This document shows, piece after piece, positions 35,227 through 43,653 of a DNA stretch of 64,000 nt (within the stretch, counting starts at the first letter, position 1; each line of letters opens with the position of its first letter). Made by a program: the position numbers and the translations under genes. Location: positions 1-64,000 of the forward strand of contig JAFZLC010000023.1 in NCBI GenBank assembly GCA_017551675.1. The letters run 5' to 3'. Source of the stretch: Paludibacteraceae bacterium (lineage in GTDB: Bacteria > Bacteroidota > Bacteroidia > Bacteroidales > Paludibacteraceae). The notes below the pieces were generated by a model. The model was not told where the DNA came from. It worked only from the letters and a program-made list of their open reading frames with translations, and did not search any database.

Positions 35227-37047
35227 ATGAGGAAAGGATTAACAGCCAACGGAGGACAAAAGAGAATGGCAGCCATGGGCAGTGCCGTGGAAAAGGCCAA
35301 CGACGTGAGGGGTACCACACGCCGACTGCTCTCCTATTGGGGTGAGTACAAGCCTATGCTGTGTCTTATCGTATTCCTTTCTCTGCTAGGTGTCGGTTGT
35401 TCCCTCCTAGGTCCATATATCTTAGGTCTCGCCATCGACCAATGCGTCACAGAAACAGTTTCATCTGGCGTACTTGACATCAGCAAGATAACGAAATTGC
35501 TACTACTCTTCTTCGGAGTTCACCTCTTCTCCGCCTTCTGCGTATGGTTTCAAGAGTACGGCATGATGTACACCACACAGAAGATCATCAAAAAGATGCG
35601 TGAAGAGATGATTCTGAAACTACAATCTCTCAGTATCCGCTACTACGACAACCACCTTAGAGGTTCGCTGATGAGTTACTTCACCAACGACATAGAACTG
35701 ATCAAAGAGGCTATGGGCAACTCCCTCATACAACTCATCACCAGTGGTCTAACCTTGATAGGTTCCATCATCATCATGGCCAAACTCAGTCTGCAACTGA
35801 TGCTAGTCACCTGCGTCACCGTTCCTCTCACCATTCTTCTGAGTAAGTTTGTCATGAAGAGAACCCGCAACTACTTTTCAAAACAACAAGTGGCTTTGGG
35901 AAATCTGAACGGCATGGTGGAAGAGTCCATATCAGGCATGAAGGTGATTCAGACCTTCGGACAAGAGAAGCAACAGTTGGAGAAGTTCAAAGTGCTCAAC
36001 CAAGAGGTGAAAGAGACAGGCGTACGAGCACAGATATACAGCGGAATTCTAATGCCTCTCATGAGGGTGTTGGACAACTGCAGTTATATCTTCGTCACCT
36101 TGGTAGGCGCCTTGTTAGCCTACAGAGGCAGTATCACGATAGGTACTATCCAATCCTTCCTGCTCTACACGAAGAATTTCCAACGGCCCATCAATGCCAT
36201 TGCCACCCAGCTCAACTCCATTCAATCTGCCATAGCGGGAGCAGAAAGAATCTTTGCATTGCTGGATGAGCAACCGGAGGTGACGGACAAGCAGGAGACG
36301 ATTCATCTCTCTGATGTAAAGGGAAAAATCGAGTTCGACAACATACACTTCGGTTATACAGAAAACCGTCCTGTACTGAAAGGAATCACATTCAATGCCA
36401 TGCCCGACGAGGTAGTGGCCATTGTAGGCACGACGGGTGCTGGGAAGACCACCATCATCAACCTTCTCACTCGTTTCTATGACCTTCAGGAGGGACATAT
36501 CCGCATTGATGGAGTAGATATACGAGACTTGACACAGAAAGAGTTGAGAGAGAATATCGGCATTGTGCTACAAGACCCTTACCTCTTCTCCGAAAGCATT
36601 CAGTATAACATCGGATATGGCAAAAACGGCTATACAGAGTCGGAGGTTGTCGAAGCGGCCCATGCCGCCAACTGCGAGAGTTTCATCCGACAACTGCCTT
36701 TACAATACGACCAGCCTATCATGGAGCAAGGAGGAGGTATCAGCCACGGACAGAAGCAACTATTAACCATTGCTCGCGCCATTCTCTCCAATGCCCCTAT
36801 TTTAGTGCTGGATGAGGCCACAAGCAACATCGACACAAGAACTGAAATACTGATTCAGCAAGCCATACAACGGTTATCCGTAGGCAAGACCTGTATCGTT
36901 ATTGCCCACCGACTCAGTACGATTAAAAATGCAGATAAGATCATCGTCATCGACGATGGCAAAATAGTAGAGTGTGGCAAGCACCAAGAGTTGCTAGACA
37001 AGCAAGGGGCTTATCATCAGATTTATCACAGTCAATTTTCTTCATAA
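35227..37047 (+). CDS. ABC exporter half-transporter, catalytic-site subunit
   Basis: 606 residues with an extra N-terminal 40 residues, six membrane helices (about 45-330) and a nucleotide-binding domain (about 360-606). Walker A is GTTGAGKTT, Walker B is LVLDEAT with the catalytic Glu, and the switch His is present (IAHRLST). Its signature reads ISHGQKQ instead of SGGQ. Together with the partner this gives one competent and one degenerate ATP site, so the pair is a heterodimer (MdlB/BmrD-like). It is cotranscribed with the upstream subunit and followed by a YitT gene 24 bases later. Confidence 0.87.
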   Translation: MRKGLTANGGQKRMAAMGSAVEKANDVRGTTRRLLSYWGEYKPMLCLIVFLSLLGVGCSLLGPYILGLAIDQCVTETVSSGVLDISKITKLLLLFFGVHLFSAFCVWFQEYGMMYTTQKIIKKMREEMILKLQSLSIRYYDNHLRGSLMSYFTNDIELIKEAMGNSLIQLITSGLTLIGSIIIMAKLSLQLMLVTCVTVPLTILLSKFVMKRTRNYFSKQQVALGNLNGMVEESISGMKVIQTFGQEKQQLEKFKVLNQEVKETGVRAQIYSGILMPLMRVLDNCSYIFVTLVGALLAYRGSITIGTIQSFLLYTKNFQRPINAIATQLNSIQSAIAGAERIFALLDEQPEVTDKQETIHLSDVKGKIEFDNIHFGYTENRPVLKGITFNAMPDEVVAIVGTTGAGKTTIINLLTRFYDLQEGHIRIDGVDIRDLTQKELRENIGIVLQDPYLFSESIQYNIGYGKNGYTESEVVEAAHAANCESFIRQLPLQYDQPIMEQGGGISHGQKQLLTIARAILSNAPILVLDEATSNIDTRTEILIQQAIQRLSVGKTCIVIAHRLSTIKNADKIIVIDDGKIVECGKHQELLDKQGAYHQIYHSQFSS

Positions 37048-37070
37048 TCACCATATAATCTAAAGGGAAA

Positions 37071-37937
37071 ATGGGAAGTACATTTCAATGGAAAAAGGAG
37101 CTACGCCGCATAGGTGTCATCATCATAGCAGCCCTACTCATGGCTGCCAATATTAGAACGCTCGTACATACAGGAGGGCTCTATCCTGGAGGAGCCACAG
37201 GACTCACCATCCTCATACTACGTATCGGAGAGTCGTTCTTTGGCATTCACTTGCACTACACCTTCATCAACATCATTTTAAATGCAATACCCATCTACAT
37301 TGGGTTTCGATTCATCGGACGCAAATTCACCCTCTATTCCTGTCTGATGATCTTGCTCACAGGTGTTTTCACAGATTTAATTCCCTCCTACCCCATTACG
37401 GAAGATATTCTGCTCATCTCCATCTTCGGAGGTATCATCAATGGTCTTGCCATCTGTTTATGTCTTTTGGTTGATGCCACATCTGGAGGAACCGACTTCA
37501 TCGCCATCTACATGTCGGAGAAGAAACACCGTGATTCATGGAATATCTCATTAGCAATCAATATCGTCATACTGCTTGCCGCCGGACTCCTTTTCGGATG
37601 GGATAAGGCGCTCTATTCCATCATCTTCCAGTATGTGTCCACCCAGATACTACACGCACTACACAAGCGCTATCAGAAGGAGACACTACTCATCACCACC
37701 ACGCACCCCGACACGGTATGCGACGTCATCGCACAACAGAGCAACCACGGGGCGACCATCATGGAGAGTGAAGGATCCACACACAACAAGAACTTCCTCG
37801 TCTACTCCGTAGTTTCAAGAGAGGAATACATAAAGATTATCCACGGCGTTCAAAAAGCAGATCCAGACGCCTTTATCAACACCATCAACACGGACAAACT
37901 GATGGGCAAATTTTACCAACGGAACTACAAAGACTAA
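37071..37937 (+). CDS. YitT-family membrane protein (DUF2179)
   Basis: 288 residues with about five or six N-terminal membrane segments (IGVIIIAALLMAANIRTLV, GLYPGGATGLTILILR, and so on), including the conserved GGxxPGGATG loop. A C-terminal cytosolic DUF2179 domain follows (about 205-288; LLITTTHPDTVCDVI...KADPDAFINTINTDKLMGKFYQR). The family is widespread, and its transport role is unproven. It lies third in an operon after the ABC exporter and 2 bases before the next gene. Confidence 0.85.
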   Translation: MGSTFQWKKELRRIGVIIIAALLMAANIRTLVHTGGLYPGGATGLTILILRIGESFFGIHLHYTFINIILNAIPIYIGFRFIGRKFTLYSCLMILLTGVFTDLIPSYPITEDILLISIFGGIINGLAICLCLLVDATSGGTDFIAIYMSEKKHRDSWNISLAINIVILLAAGLLFGWDKALYSIIFQYVSTQILHALHKRYQKETLLITTTHPDTVCDVIAQQSNHGATIMESEGSTHNKNFLVYSVVSREEYIKIIHGVQKADPDAFINTINTDKLMGKFYQRNYKD

Positions 37938-37939
37938 TC

Positions 37940-38647
37940 ATGACTAACGATCTGATTGCCATAGTCGACCATCGATGCAGTCTGAGCATTCAGAAGCAAC
38001 TACTCAACTATGTCGGGGAGGTCTATCCTTTTCGCTCCGAAGGAATCACTTATGAATCGATTTCCTCACATCCTGACATCTTTCTATACCAAGACGAGCA
38101 ACACCTAATTGTGGCTCCCAATGCGCCACAGGAGCTATTCGATCTACTCGATCGGAATAATATATCCTACAAAATCGGACATTCTGTCATTGGTGCACTT
38201 TTGTCAGACTCCTGTTTCTACAACTGCGTATCCACCACCGATGCATTTTTTCATAAAGATGGATTCACAGACCCGATGGTTCAAAGCCTCAACAAGGAGA
38301 AACGATTCATCGCCCTACCCCAATCCTATACACGATGTTCGATGCTTCCCCTATCAGACCATGCCATCATCACATCCGATGCAGGTATTCATAAGGTGTT
38401 ACAAAGAGAGCGATTCTCCTCATTTCTATTTTCTCCTGATGAGATTCGCATTGCCATTCATCGGAATGGTTTCTTAGGTGGCACTTGTGGCATAAGCAAT
38501 GGCAAGATCTTCTTTTTAGGCAACCCTCTCCGACATAAGGAGGGTCGGGGACTATGTCAATTCATCGAGGCAGCAGGACTGGAGGTTATCTCACTGAGTG
38601 ATGAGACATTGTACGATGGCGGAGGTATCTTTTTCCTACATCAATAA
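37940..38647 (+). CDS. DUF6873-like GME-fold protein
   Basis: 235 residues, cytosolic. The internal pattern (CSMLPLSDHAIITSDAGIHKVL, GFLGGTCGISNGKIFFLGN, and the C-terminal LYDGGGIFFLHQ) resembles the guanidine-modifying-enzyme (GME) fold proteins annotated as DUF6873. I recall that name from the repeated GG and D motifs rather than from a proven reaction. It starts 2 bases after the YitT stop, so it belongs to the same operon. The reaction is unknown. Confidence 0.55.
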   Translation: MTNDLIAIVDHRCSLSIQKQLLNYVGEVYPFRSEGITYESISSHPDIFLYQDEQHLIVAPNAPQELFDLLDRNNISYKIGHSVIGALLSDSCFYNCVSTTDAFFHKDGFTDPMVQSLNKEKRFIALPQSYTRCSMLPLSDHAIITSDAGIHKVLQRERFSSFLFSPDEIRIAIHRNGFLGGTCGISNGKIFFLGNPLRHKEGRGLCQFIEAAGLEVISLSDETLYDGGGIFFLHQ

Positions 38648-38815
38648 GCGTTATAATATGTTGGTCACGCAAACCCAAATGTGGACAAAATGACAGAAAA
38701 ATCCGTTTGGCATATTTTATGATGTACCATAAGCGAGCAGTCCAGCATTTTGCTACTGAACACGACTCATATTAATAATATTATTTGTTTAATTTTATTT
38801 TTAGGAGGACTCGTT

Positions 38816-38938
38816 ATGAAAGGTTCAGATGTAAAAAAAGAGAAGAAAGTGAAAAAAACAGGACATCACATTCCCGCTTATTTGAGGAATGAAAGTGCAG
38901 AACATGAAATTTCACAAACTGCTTCACGGAAAAAATAA
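38816..38938 (+). CDS. Small Lys-rich protein, 40 aa
   Basis: A 40-residue basic protein (MKGSDVKKEKKVKKTG...) from ATG 38816. It is preceded by a perfect AGGAGG (38803-38808) at good spacing, which is rare in Bacteroidetes, where Shine-Dalgarno sites are usually weak. A longer in-frame start at 38750 lacks a ribosome-binding site. No known family. A bidirectional terminator follows. It could be a nucleic-acid-binding small protein, judged only from its charge. Confidence 0.55.
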   Translation: MKGSDVKKEKKVKKTGHHIPAYLRNESAEHEISQTASRKK

Positions 38939-38980
38939 TCCTTTTTCCTATCCATTACAAGGTCAACGACTTAGCTGACA

Positions 38981-39023
38981 AAAAAAAATAATCTTTTGCT
39001 GTAAAACAAAAGATTATTTTTTT
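38981..39023. terminator. Bidirectional terminator
   Basis: AATAATCTTTTG pairs with CAAAAGATTATT around an 8-base loop. A and T tracts on both sides let it serve the 40-aa gene and the convergent metG. Confidence 0.9.
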
Positions 39024-39045
39024 ATCCGTAGTATAATAGAATCGT

Positions 39046-41106
39046 TTATCCTACCTGAGAACCATTAGCAACTTGCTTAGAAGGTGAAATCACCACTAAG
39101 TTACCATCACTGTTAACAGCAGACATAATCATACCTTGGCTCTCCAAGCCCATCATCTTACGAGTAGGGAAATTAGCCACGAAGCAAACCTGTTTGCCTA
39201 CCAATTCAGCAGGATCAGGATATGATTTTGCTATACCAGAAAGAATGGTTCGTCCACCTAAACCATCATCAATCTTAAATTGAAGCAGTTTATCTGATTT
39301 CTTCACCTTTTGGCACTCCAACACCGTTCCAACGCGGATATCCAACTTAGCGAAGTCATCGATGGTACTCTCTCCGTTGATTGGTTCAGGTTGCCAGTTA
39401 TTCTTTTCATTCTCTTTCTTATTGTTCTCCAAACGTTGAATCTGAGCTTCGATGGCATCATCTTCAATCTTTTCGAAGAGCAACTCAGGTGTACCCAACT
39501 CAGCACCGGTCTTTAACAAATCGATTCTACCCAATTGGTTCCACTCAAATGATTGCATGTTCAACATCTTACGAAGTTTCTCTGATGAGAAAGGTAAGAA
39601 TGGTTCAAATGCAATGGCCAAATTGGCAGCGATTTGCAAACTCAAATGGAGGATAGAAGATGTACGCTCCATATCAGTCTTCGACAATTTCCAAGGTTCC
39701 GTATCAGCCAAATATTTGTTACCAATACGAGCCAAGTTCATGGCCTCTTTTTGAGCATCGCGGAACTTGAAGTTATCCAACAACGACTCAAGTTTTTCCT
39801 TCACGTCGGAAAACTCCTTCAAAGTCTCTTTGTCGTAGTCTGTCAACTGAGCAAGAGAAGGCACCTTACCATCGAAGTATTTCTTTGTCAAGACCAAAGC
39901 ACGGTTGACGAAGTTACCATAGATAGCCACCAACTCACTGTTATTACGAGTTTGGAAATCCTTCCATGTAAAGTCGTTATCTTTTGTTTCAGGAGCATTG
40001 GCCGTCAACACATAACGAAGTGTATCTTGCTTACCAGGGAAATCAACCAAATATTCATTCAACCACACAGCCCAGTTGCGGGAAGTGGAAATTTTGTCAC
40101 CTTCAAGGTTCAAGAATTCGTTACTTGGCACGTTATCTGGCAATATATAGCTACCCTCAGCTTTCAACATAGCAGGGAAGACAATGCAGTGGAACACGAT
40201 ATTATCCTTTCCGATGAAATGAATCAAACGGGTTTCAGGATCTTTCCACCACTTCTCCCAGTTACCATATTTCTCAGGATTGTTTTCACACATCTCCTTT
40301 GTGTTACTGATATAGCCGATAGGAGCGTCAAACCATACATAAAGCACCTTTCCTTCTGCACCTTCAACTGGCACTGGGATACCCCAATCCAAGTCACGGC
40401 TCACCGCACGTGGTTGCAAACCAGTATCCAACCAGCTCTTACACTGCCCGTACACATTGGATCTCCACTCCTTATGATCCTCCAATATCCATTTACGCAA
40501 CCAAGCCTCATGCTTGTCCAATGGAAGATACCAATGCTTAGTAGAGCGCAACACAGGTTTCGCACCAGATAGCTTACTGATTGGATTAATCAACTCTTCA
40601 GGAGAAAGAGCGCTACCGCACTTCTCGCATTGATCACCATACGCACCTTGTGCATGGCAACGAGGGCACTCACCAACGATATAACGATCGGCCAAGAATG
40701 TTTTAGCCTCTTCATCGTAATATTGTTCGCTTGTTTTCTCGATGAAACCGTTCTTATCGTAGATGGTACGGAAAAAATCAGAAGCTAATTTATGATGAGT
40801 CTTGGAGGTCGTACGAGAATAGACATCAAAAGAGATACCAAACTCTTGGAAAGAGTCCTTGATAATCTTATGATATCTGTCCACAACATCCTGAGGAGTG
40901 CATCCCTCTTTCTTTGCACGAATCGTCACAGGCACACCATGTTCATCTGAACCACCGATGAAGACAACCTCCTCACCCTTCAGACGAAGGTAACGCACAT
41001 AGATATCTGCTGGAACGTACACACCTGCCAAATGTCCGATATGAACAGGACCATTTGCATATGGCAAAGCAGATGTTACCGTTGTTCGTTTAAATTTCTT
41101 ATCCAT
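39046..41106 (-). CDS. metG: Methionyl-tRNA synthetase
   Basis: Charges tRNA-Met with methionine. 686 residues from ATG 41104-41106; an upstream in-frame TTG adds only two residues. The class I HIGH motif ([10 protein letters not shown]), a zinc knuckle ([18 protein letters not shown]), the KMSKS-equivalent (DKISTSRNW) and a C-terminal tRNA-binding Trbp111 domain ([15 protein letters not shown], about residue 575 to the end) are present. A -7 element at 41173-41180 and a hairpin repeat in the leader lie upstream. Confidence 0.96.
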   Translation of the reverse strand: MDKKFKRTTVTSALPYANGPVHIGHLAGVYVPADIYVRYLRLKGEEVVFIGGSDEHGVPVTIRAKKEGCTPQDVVDRYHKIIKDSFQEFGISFDVYSRTTSKTHHKLASDFFRTIYDKNGFIEKTSEQYYDEEAKTFLADRYIVGECPRCHAQGAYGDQCEKCGSALSPEELINPISKLSGAKPVLRSTKHWYLPLDKHEAWLRKWILEDHKEWRSNVYGQCKSWLDTGLQPRAVSRDLDWGIPVPVEGAEGKVLYVWFDAPIGYISNTKEMCENNPEKYGNWEKWWKDPETRLIHFIGKDNIVFHCIVFPAMLKAEGSYILPDNVPSNEFLNLEGDKISTSRNWAVWLNEYLVDFPGKQDTLRYVLTANAPETKDNDFTWKDFQTRNNSELVAIYGNFVNRALVLTKKYFDGKVPSLAQLTDYDKETLKEFSDVKEKLESLLDNFKFRDAQKEAMNLARIGNKYLADTEPWKLSKTDMERTSSILHLSLQIAANLAIAFEPFLPFSSEKLRKMLNMQSFEWNQLGRIDLLKTGAELGTPELLFEKIEDDAIEAQIQRLENNKKENEKNNWQPEPINGESTIDDFAKLDIRVGTVLECQKVKKSDKLLQFKIDDGLGGRTILSGIAKSYPDPAELVGKQVCFVANFPTRKMMGLESQGMIMSAVNSDGNLVVISPSKQVANGSQVG

Positions 41107-41125
41107 TGACAATTTGTTTTAAAAT

Positions 41126-41146
41126 GGTGAATTTATAGAACTCACC
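41126..41146. repeat. GGTGA...TCACC hairpin repeat in metG leader
   Basis: GGTGAATTTATAGAACTCACC is an imperfect palindrome between the metG -7 element and its start codon. It is the cleanest copy of the family. Confidence 0.7.
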
Positions 41147-41172
41147 TTTATTGTTTTTCCAAAAAAATTATG

Positions 41173-41180
41173 CAAAGATA
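41173..41180 (-). promoter_or_regulatory. -7 element of metG
   Basis: The minus strand reads TATCTTTG, matching TAnnTTTG, about 70 bases before metG. Confidence 0.5.
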
Positions 41181-41219
41181 AAATTTTTCACGCATTTTTT
41201 AACAATGCAAAAGCACGAA

Positions 41220-42119
41220 TTATTTTTTTGCCTTACTTCTATTGACGATAGCAACGCCAGCGAAGACCAGAATCGCTGCCAAGACTTTCTTCCACGTCAA
41301 CACATCCATACCCAGATAGATACTCAAACCTGAGGCTACAATAGGCTGCACGTAGGAGTAGAGACTGACCAACGTCGGACGAATTTGCTTCTGCGCGTAC
41401 GACACGAGCAGATAGGCAACAAATGTGGAGAAGAAGACCACACCGGCAATCAGCAAAGTCAATCTTGTCGTAAACTGACCATACGGCAATGAAACCAAAT
41501 CCACCATACCCAATGGCAATGAAACCATGGCCGAGAAGGTGAACATCCACTTCATGAATGTCACCGCACTATATTTCACAATCACCGGACGAAAGATGCC
41601 CAAATAGGATGAGAAAAAGAGTGCATTCAACACAATCAGGAAGATACCCAACAATGAAGAGGAGGTCACCCCATTGGACGCATAGACCGAATTATAGATT
41701 AGAAACACAACACCGGCAAAACTGATCATCACACCCGTCACCTTCTTCGCCGTGATAGGCTCTTTAATAAAAATGGCAGCCATAAACATGGTAAAGACAG
41801 GGGTCAAGGATGCCACCACCGCCGTATCCATAGGGGTCGTCATCTTGATTGCCACCAAGAAGGTCATCTGTGTCAGAAACAATCCCAACATAGAGGCTAG
41901 GAAGATTTTCTTCAAATCTTTCCGATCAACCTTCTCTTGCGGCGTAAACAGAGAGAAAAACCAAAATAGTAAGGCCGCACCCAAAGCGCGGAAACAGAAA
42001 AGGCACAACGGAGTGACCAGTCCCGACAACGCAATCTCCCTACATGCTACAATATTGAATCCGAAGATGAAATAGCATGAGAATGCTGCCAAATGTCCCA
42101 ACAATGATTTTTTCTCCAT
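41220..42119 (-). CDS. EamA/DMT-superfamily permease
   Basis: 299 residues from ATG 42117-42119 (MEKKSLLGHLAAFSC), which gives the usual N-terminus; the frame continues 15 codons further upstream but those residues are not family-like. Ten predicted membrane helices form two EamA repeats (about 10-140 and 155-295). EamA permeases move amino acids, nucleotides or other metabolites across the inner membrane; the substrate cannot be assigned. It lies between metG and tRNA-Arg and has no obvious partner. Confidence 0.85.
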   Translation of the reverse strand: MEKKSLLGHLAAFSCYFIFGFNIVACREIALSGLVTPLCLFCFRALGAALLFWFFSLFTPQEKVDRKDLKKIFLASMLGLFLTQMTFLVAIKMTTPMDTAVVASLTPVFTMFMAAIFIKEPITAKKVTGVMISFAGVVFLIYNSVYASNGVTSSSLLGIFLIVLNALFFSSYLGIFRPVIVKYSAVTFMKWMFTFSAMVSLPLGMVDLVSLPYGQFTTRLTLLIAGVVFFSTFVAYLLVSYAQKQIRPTLVSLYSYVQPIVASGLSIYLGMDVLTWKKVLAAILVFAGVAIVNRSKAKK

Positions 42120-42176
42120 ATAACTAAAATAATAAGGCGGATTTATAGCGATATGAACCCACACAAGAGCATCACT

Positions 42177-42212
42177 ATTAAAAAAGCGCTGAAACCGAAC
42201 GATTCCAGCGCT
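42177..42212 (-). terminator. Terminator of tRNA-Arg
   Basis: On the minus strand AAGCGCTGGAATCG pairs with CGGTTTCAGCGCTT (with G-U pairs), followed by a T run. Confidence 0.85.
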
Positions 42213-42289
42213 TGGTGATCGAGGAGGGATTCGAACCCTCGACCCACAGCTTAGAAGGCTGTTGCTCTATCCAACTGAGCTACCCGACC
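42213..42289 (-). tRNA. tRNA-Arg (TCT), CCA encoded
   Basis: The full cloverleaf is visible on the minus strand: acceptor GGTCGGG pairs with CTCGATC (two G-U pairs), D-stem GCTC/GAGC, anticodon loop CTTCTAA (anticodon TCT), T-arm GAGGG/CCCTC, then ACCA. It is 77 nt long with the CCA encoded. Confidence 0.95.
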
Positions 42290-42306
42290 ATCCTTTTTTG
42301 CGGTTG

Positions 42307-42314
42307 CAAAGATA
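42307..42314 (-). promoter_or_regulatory. -7 element of tRNA-Arg
   Basis: The minus strand reads TATCTTTG immediately before the tRNA gene. Confidence 0.5.
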
Positions 42315-42383
42315 AACACTTTTTTTCTTTTATTCAAACGCTTATTAGATTTTTTTTGAATTACCTCTGTCACGAAAAAATTA

Positions 42384-42391
42384 TATATTTG
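42384..42391 (+). promoter_or_regulatory. -7 element of the 313-aa membrane protein gene
   Basis: TATATTTG, 61 bases before the ATG. No -33 at standard spacing. Confidence 0.45.
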
Positions 42392-42451
42392 TCGACAAAT
42401 CACTATATAGCATAGTTTAACCAACACATTAAACAATAAAAAAAGATTGTC

Positions 42452-43393
42452 ATGAACAAGAAAAAACTTATTATTGGAGCGATGATTATCGTCTTCCTCG
42501 TATCATTACTAAAAATGACACTTATACCAGGAAGAGGCATATTAACCACACTCATCACAATCTCCGCAGCATTCATATTTCTAAACGTTCTGCGGCAAAA
42601 ACACACGCACAACCTAATCAGTGACGAAGAGGAAGAAGAAACGAAAAGTCCCGCATATGCCAAAATATTAGAGGTTATTTTGGGCATATCCCTGTCCATT
42701 CTTACAATAGGCATATTATTTAAATTGATGCACTGGCCAAACGCCAACTTCATGCTTTCTGCCGGTTTCTTCTCTATTCTTATATGCTCATGTCTTATAT
42801 TGTTAACCTATAACACATCCAACTGCTCCTATTTATCCAGTGCAAGAGCCATTGCCATCGCATCATTTCTATATGCCTTGCTATTCGGACCACAATTCTA
42901 TTACCACTTCCTTGACACCATTCGTTGGAAAGGATCCGACGTCCTTGAATATTATAACAAAGCACAAGCTGAGTCAACAAAAGAATCTCATATTATATAT
43001 ATCACAGAAAGGAACAAACTGCTTCAATTAAAAGACAAAGAGCAATACAACACATTAAACAGAAAATACAAAATAGCACAAGAAGAAGCTAAGAAAACAA
43101 ATGCAAAAGTGCTCTACATCATCAATGATATAGCCTACGACACCGACACGCCTGTTGAAGTTTTCCGTCATGTTGGAATACACGACCCATACGAAATATC
43201 TTTAGGCATAAATATCAGCAGATATTTAAAAGCAATAGGAGCGTCTACGCCAAAGTTCAACAAATTTATTCTTGTGACCGACGACGAGAGACATATTCTA
43301 TCCGAGCTCGAAGAAATACCATGGCAAACAGACTCTTTCTCCGTGAAAGTTGACGATGAAATTCACAAATTCGGACCTAATATACAGGAATAA
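42452..43393 (+). CDS. Membrane protein with GldL-like FKLMHWP motif
   Basis: 313 residues. Four N-terminal membrane segments (about 7-23, 30-47, 72-92, 98-118) are followed by another helix around 129-148 and a soluble, charged, coiled-coil-like tail (about 160-313). The segment GILFKLMHWPNANFMLSAGF repeats a signature seen in GldL and related Bacteroidetes inner-membrane proteins. GldL is a T9SS motor part, but its size and layout differ from this protein, so I would not call it GldL. Located between tRNA-Arg and tRNA-Met. Function unknown. Confidence 0.6.
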   Translation: MNKKKLIIGAMIIVFLVSLLKMTLIPGRGILTTLITISAAFIFLNVLRQKHTHNLISDEEEEETKSPAYAKILEVILGISLSILTIGILFKLMHWPNANFMLSAGFFSILICSCLILLTYNTSNCSYLSSARAIAIASFLYALLFGPQFYYHFLDTIRWKGSDVLEYYNKAQAESTKESHIIYITERNKLLQLKDKEQYNTLNRKYKIAQEEAKKTNAKVLYIINDIAYDTDTPVEVFRHVGIHDPYEISLGINISRYLKAIGASTPKFNKFILVTDDERHILSELEEIPWQTDSFSVKVDDEIHKFGPNIQE

Positions 43394-43400
43394 AACATAT

Positions 43401-43444
43401 TTTCCCTCCGTAGACGCAAAGCATTACGCCTCTACGGAGGGAAA
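43401..43444. repeat. CCGTAGA...TCTACGG palindrome (REP-like)
   Basis: TTTCCCTCCGTAGA (43401-43414) pairs with TCTACGGAGGGAAA (43431-43444), with CGC/ACGCC in the loop. It recalls the GTAGAGACG family at 9835 and 10730 and lies right after the 313-aa gene. Confidence 0.7.
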
Positions 43445-43445
43445 C

Positions 43446-43477
43446 AAAAAAAAGCGAAACCATGTAGTTTCGCTTTT
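43446..43477 (-). terminator. Terminator of tRNA-Met
   Basis: On the minus strand AAGCGAAAC pairs with GTTTCGCTT around a 6-base loop, followed by eight Ts. Confidence 0.85.
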
Positions 43478-43479
43478 AG

Positions 43480-43553
43480 TAGCGGGATCGAGAATTGAAC
43501 TCGAGACCTCCGGGTTATGAATCCGACGCTCTAACCAACTGAGCTATCCCGCC
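43480..43553 (-). tRNA. tRNA-Met (CAT)
   Basis: The cloverleaf is on the minus strand: acceptor GGCGGGA pairs with TCCCGCT (G-U at 1:72), D-stem GCTC/GAGC, anticodon loop TTCATAA (anticodon CAT), T-stem TCGAG/CTCGA. CCA is not encoded. It is an elongator rather than an initiator because it lacks the C1-A72 mismatch; a lysidine tRNA-Ile is the other option for a CAT anticodon. Confidence 0.88.
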
Positions 43554-43580
43554 ATCCCAATTCATTTCAGAATTGCGGTG

Positions 43581-43588
43581 CAAAGATA
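43581..43588 (-). promoter_or_regulatory. -7 element of tRNA-Met
   Basis: The minus strand reads TATCTTTG 28 bases before the tRNA. It is divergent from the hybrid two-component promoter. Confidence 0.5.
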
Positions 43589-43596
43589 CACTTTTT

Positions 43597-43628
43597 TTTG
43601 AATATCAAAAAATCTTTTACTAAATTTG
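43597..43628 (+). promoter_or_regulatory. Promoter of the hybrid two-component regulator
   Basis: TTTG (43597-43600), a 20-base spacer and TAAATTTG (43621-43628) fit the -33/-7 consensus. Confidence 0.7.
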
Positions 43629-43653
43629 TATCGTTTCCTGAAACAAAAAAATT

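Noticed and set aside
39634-40572. 312-codon open frame opposite metG
   Set aside because: Antisense to conserved metG sequence; no promoter or motif.
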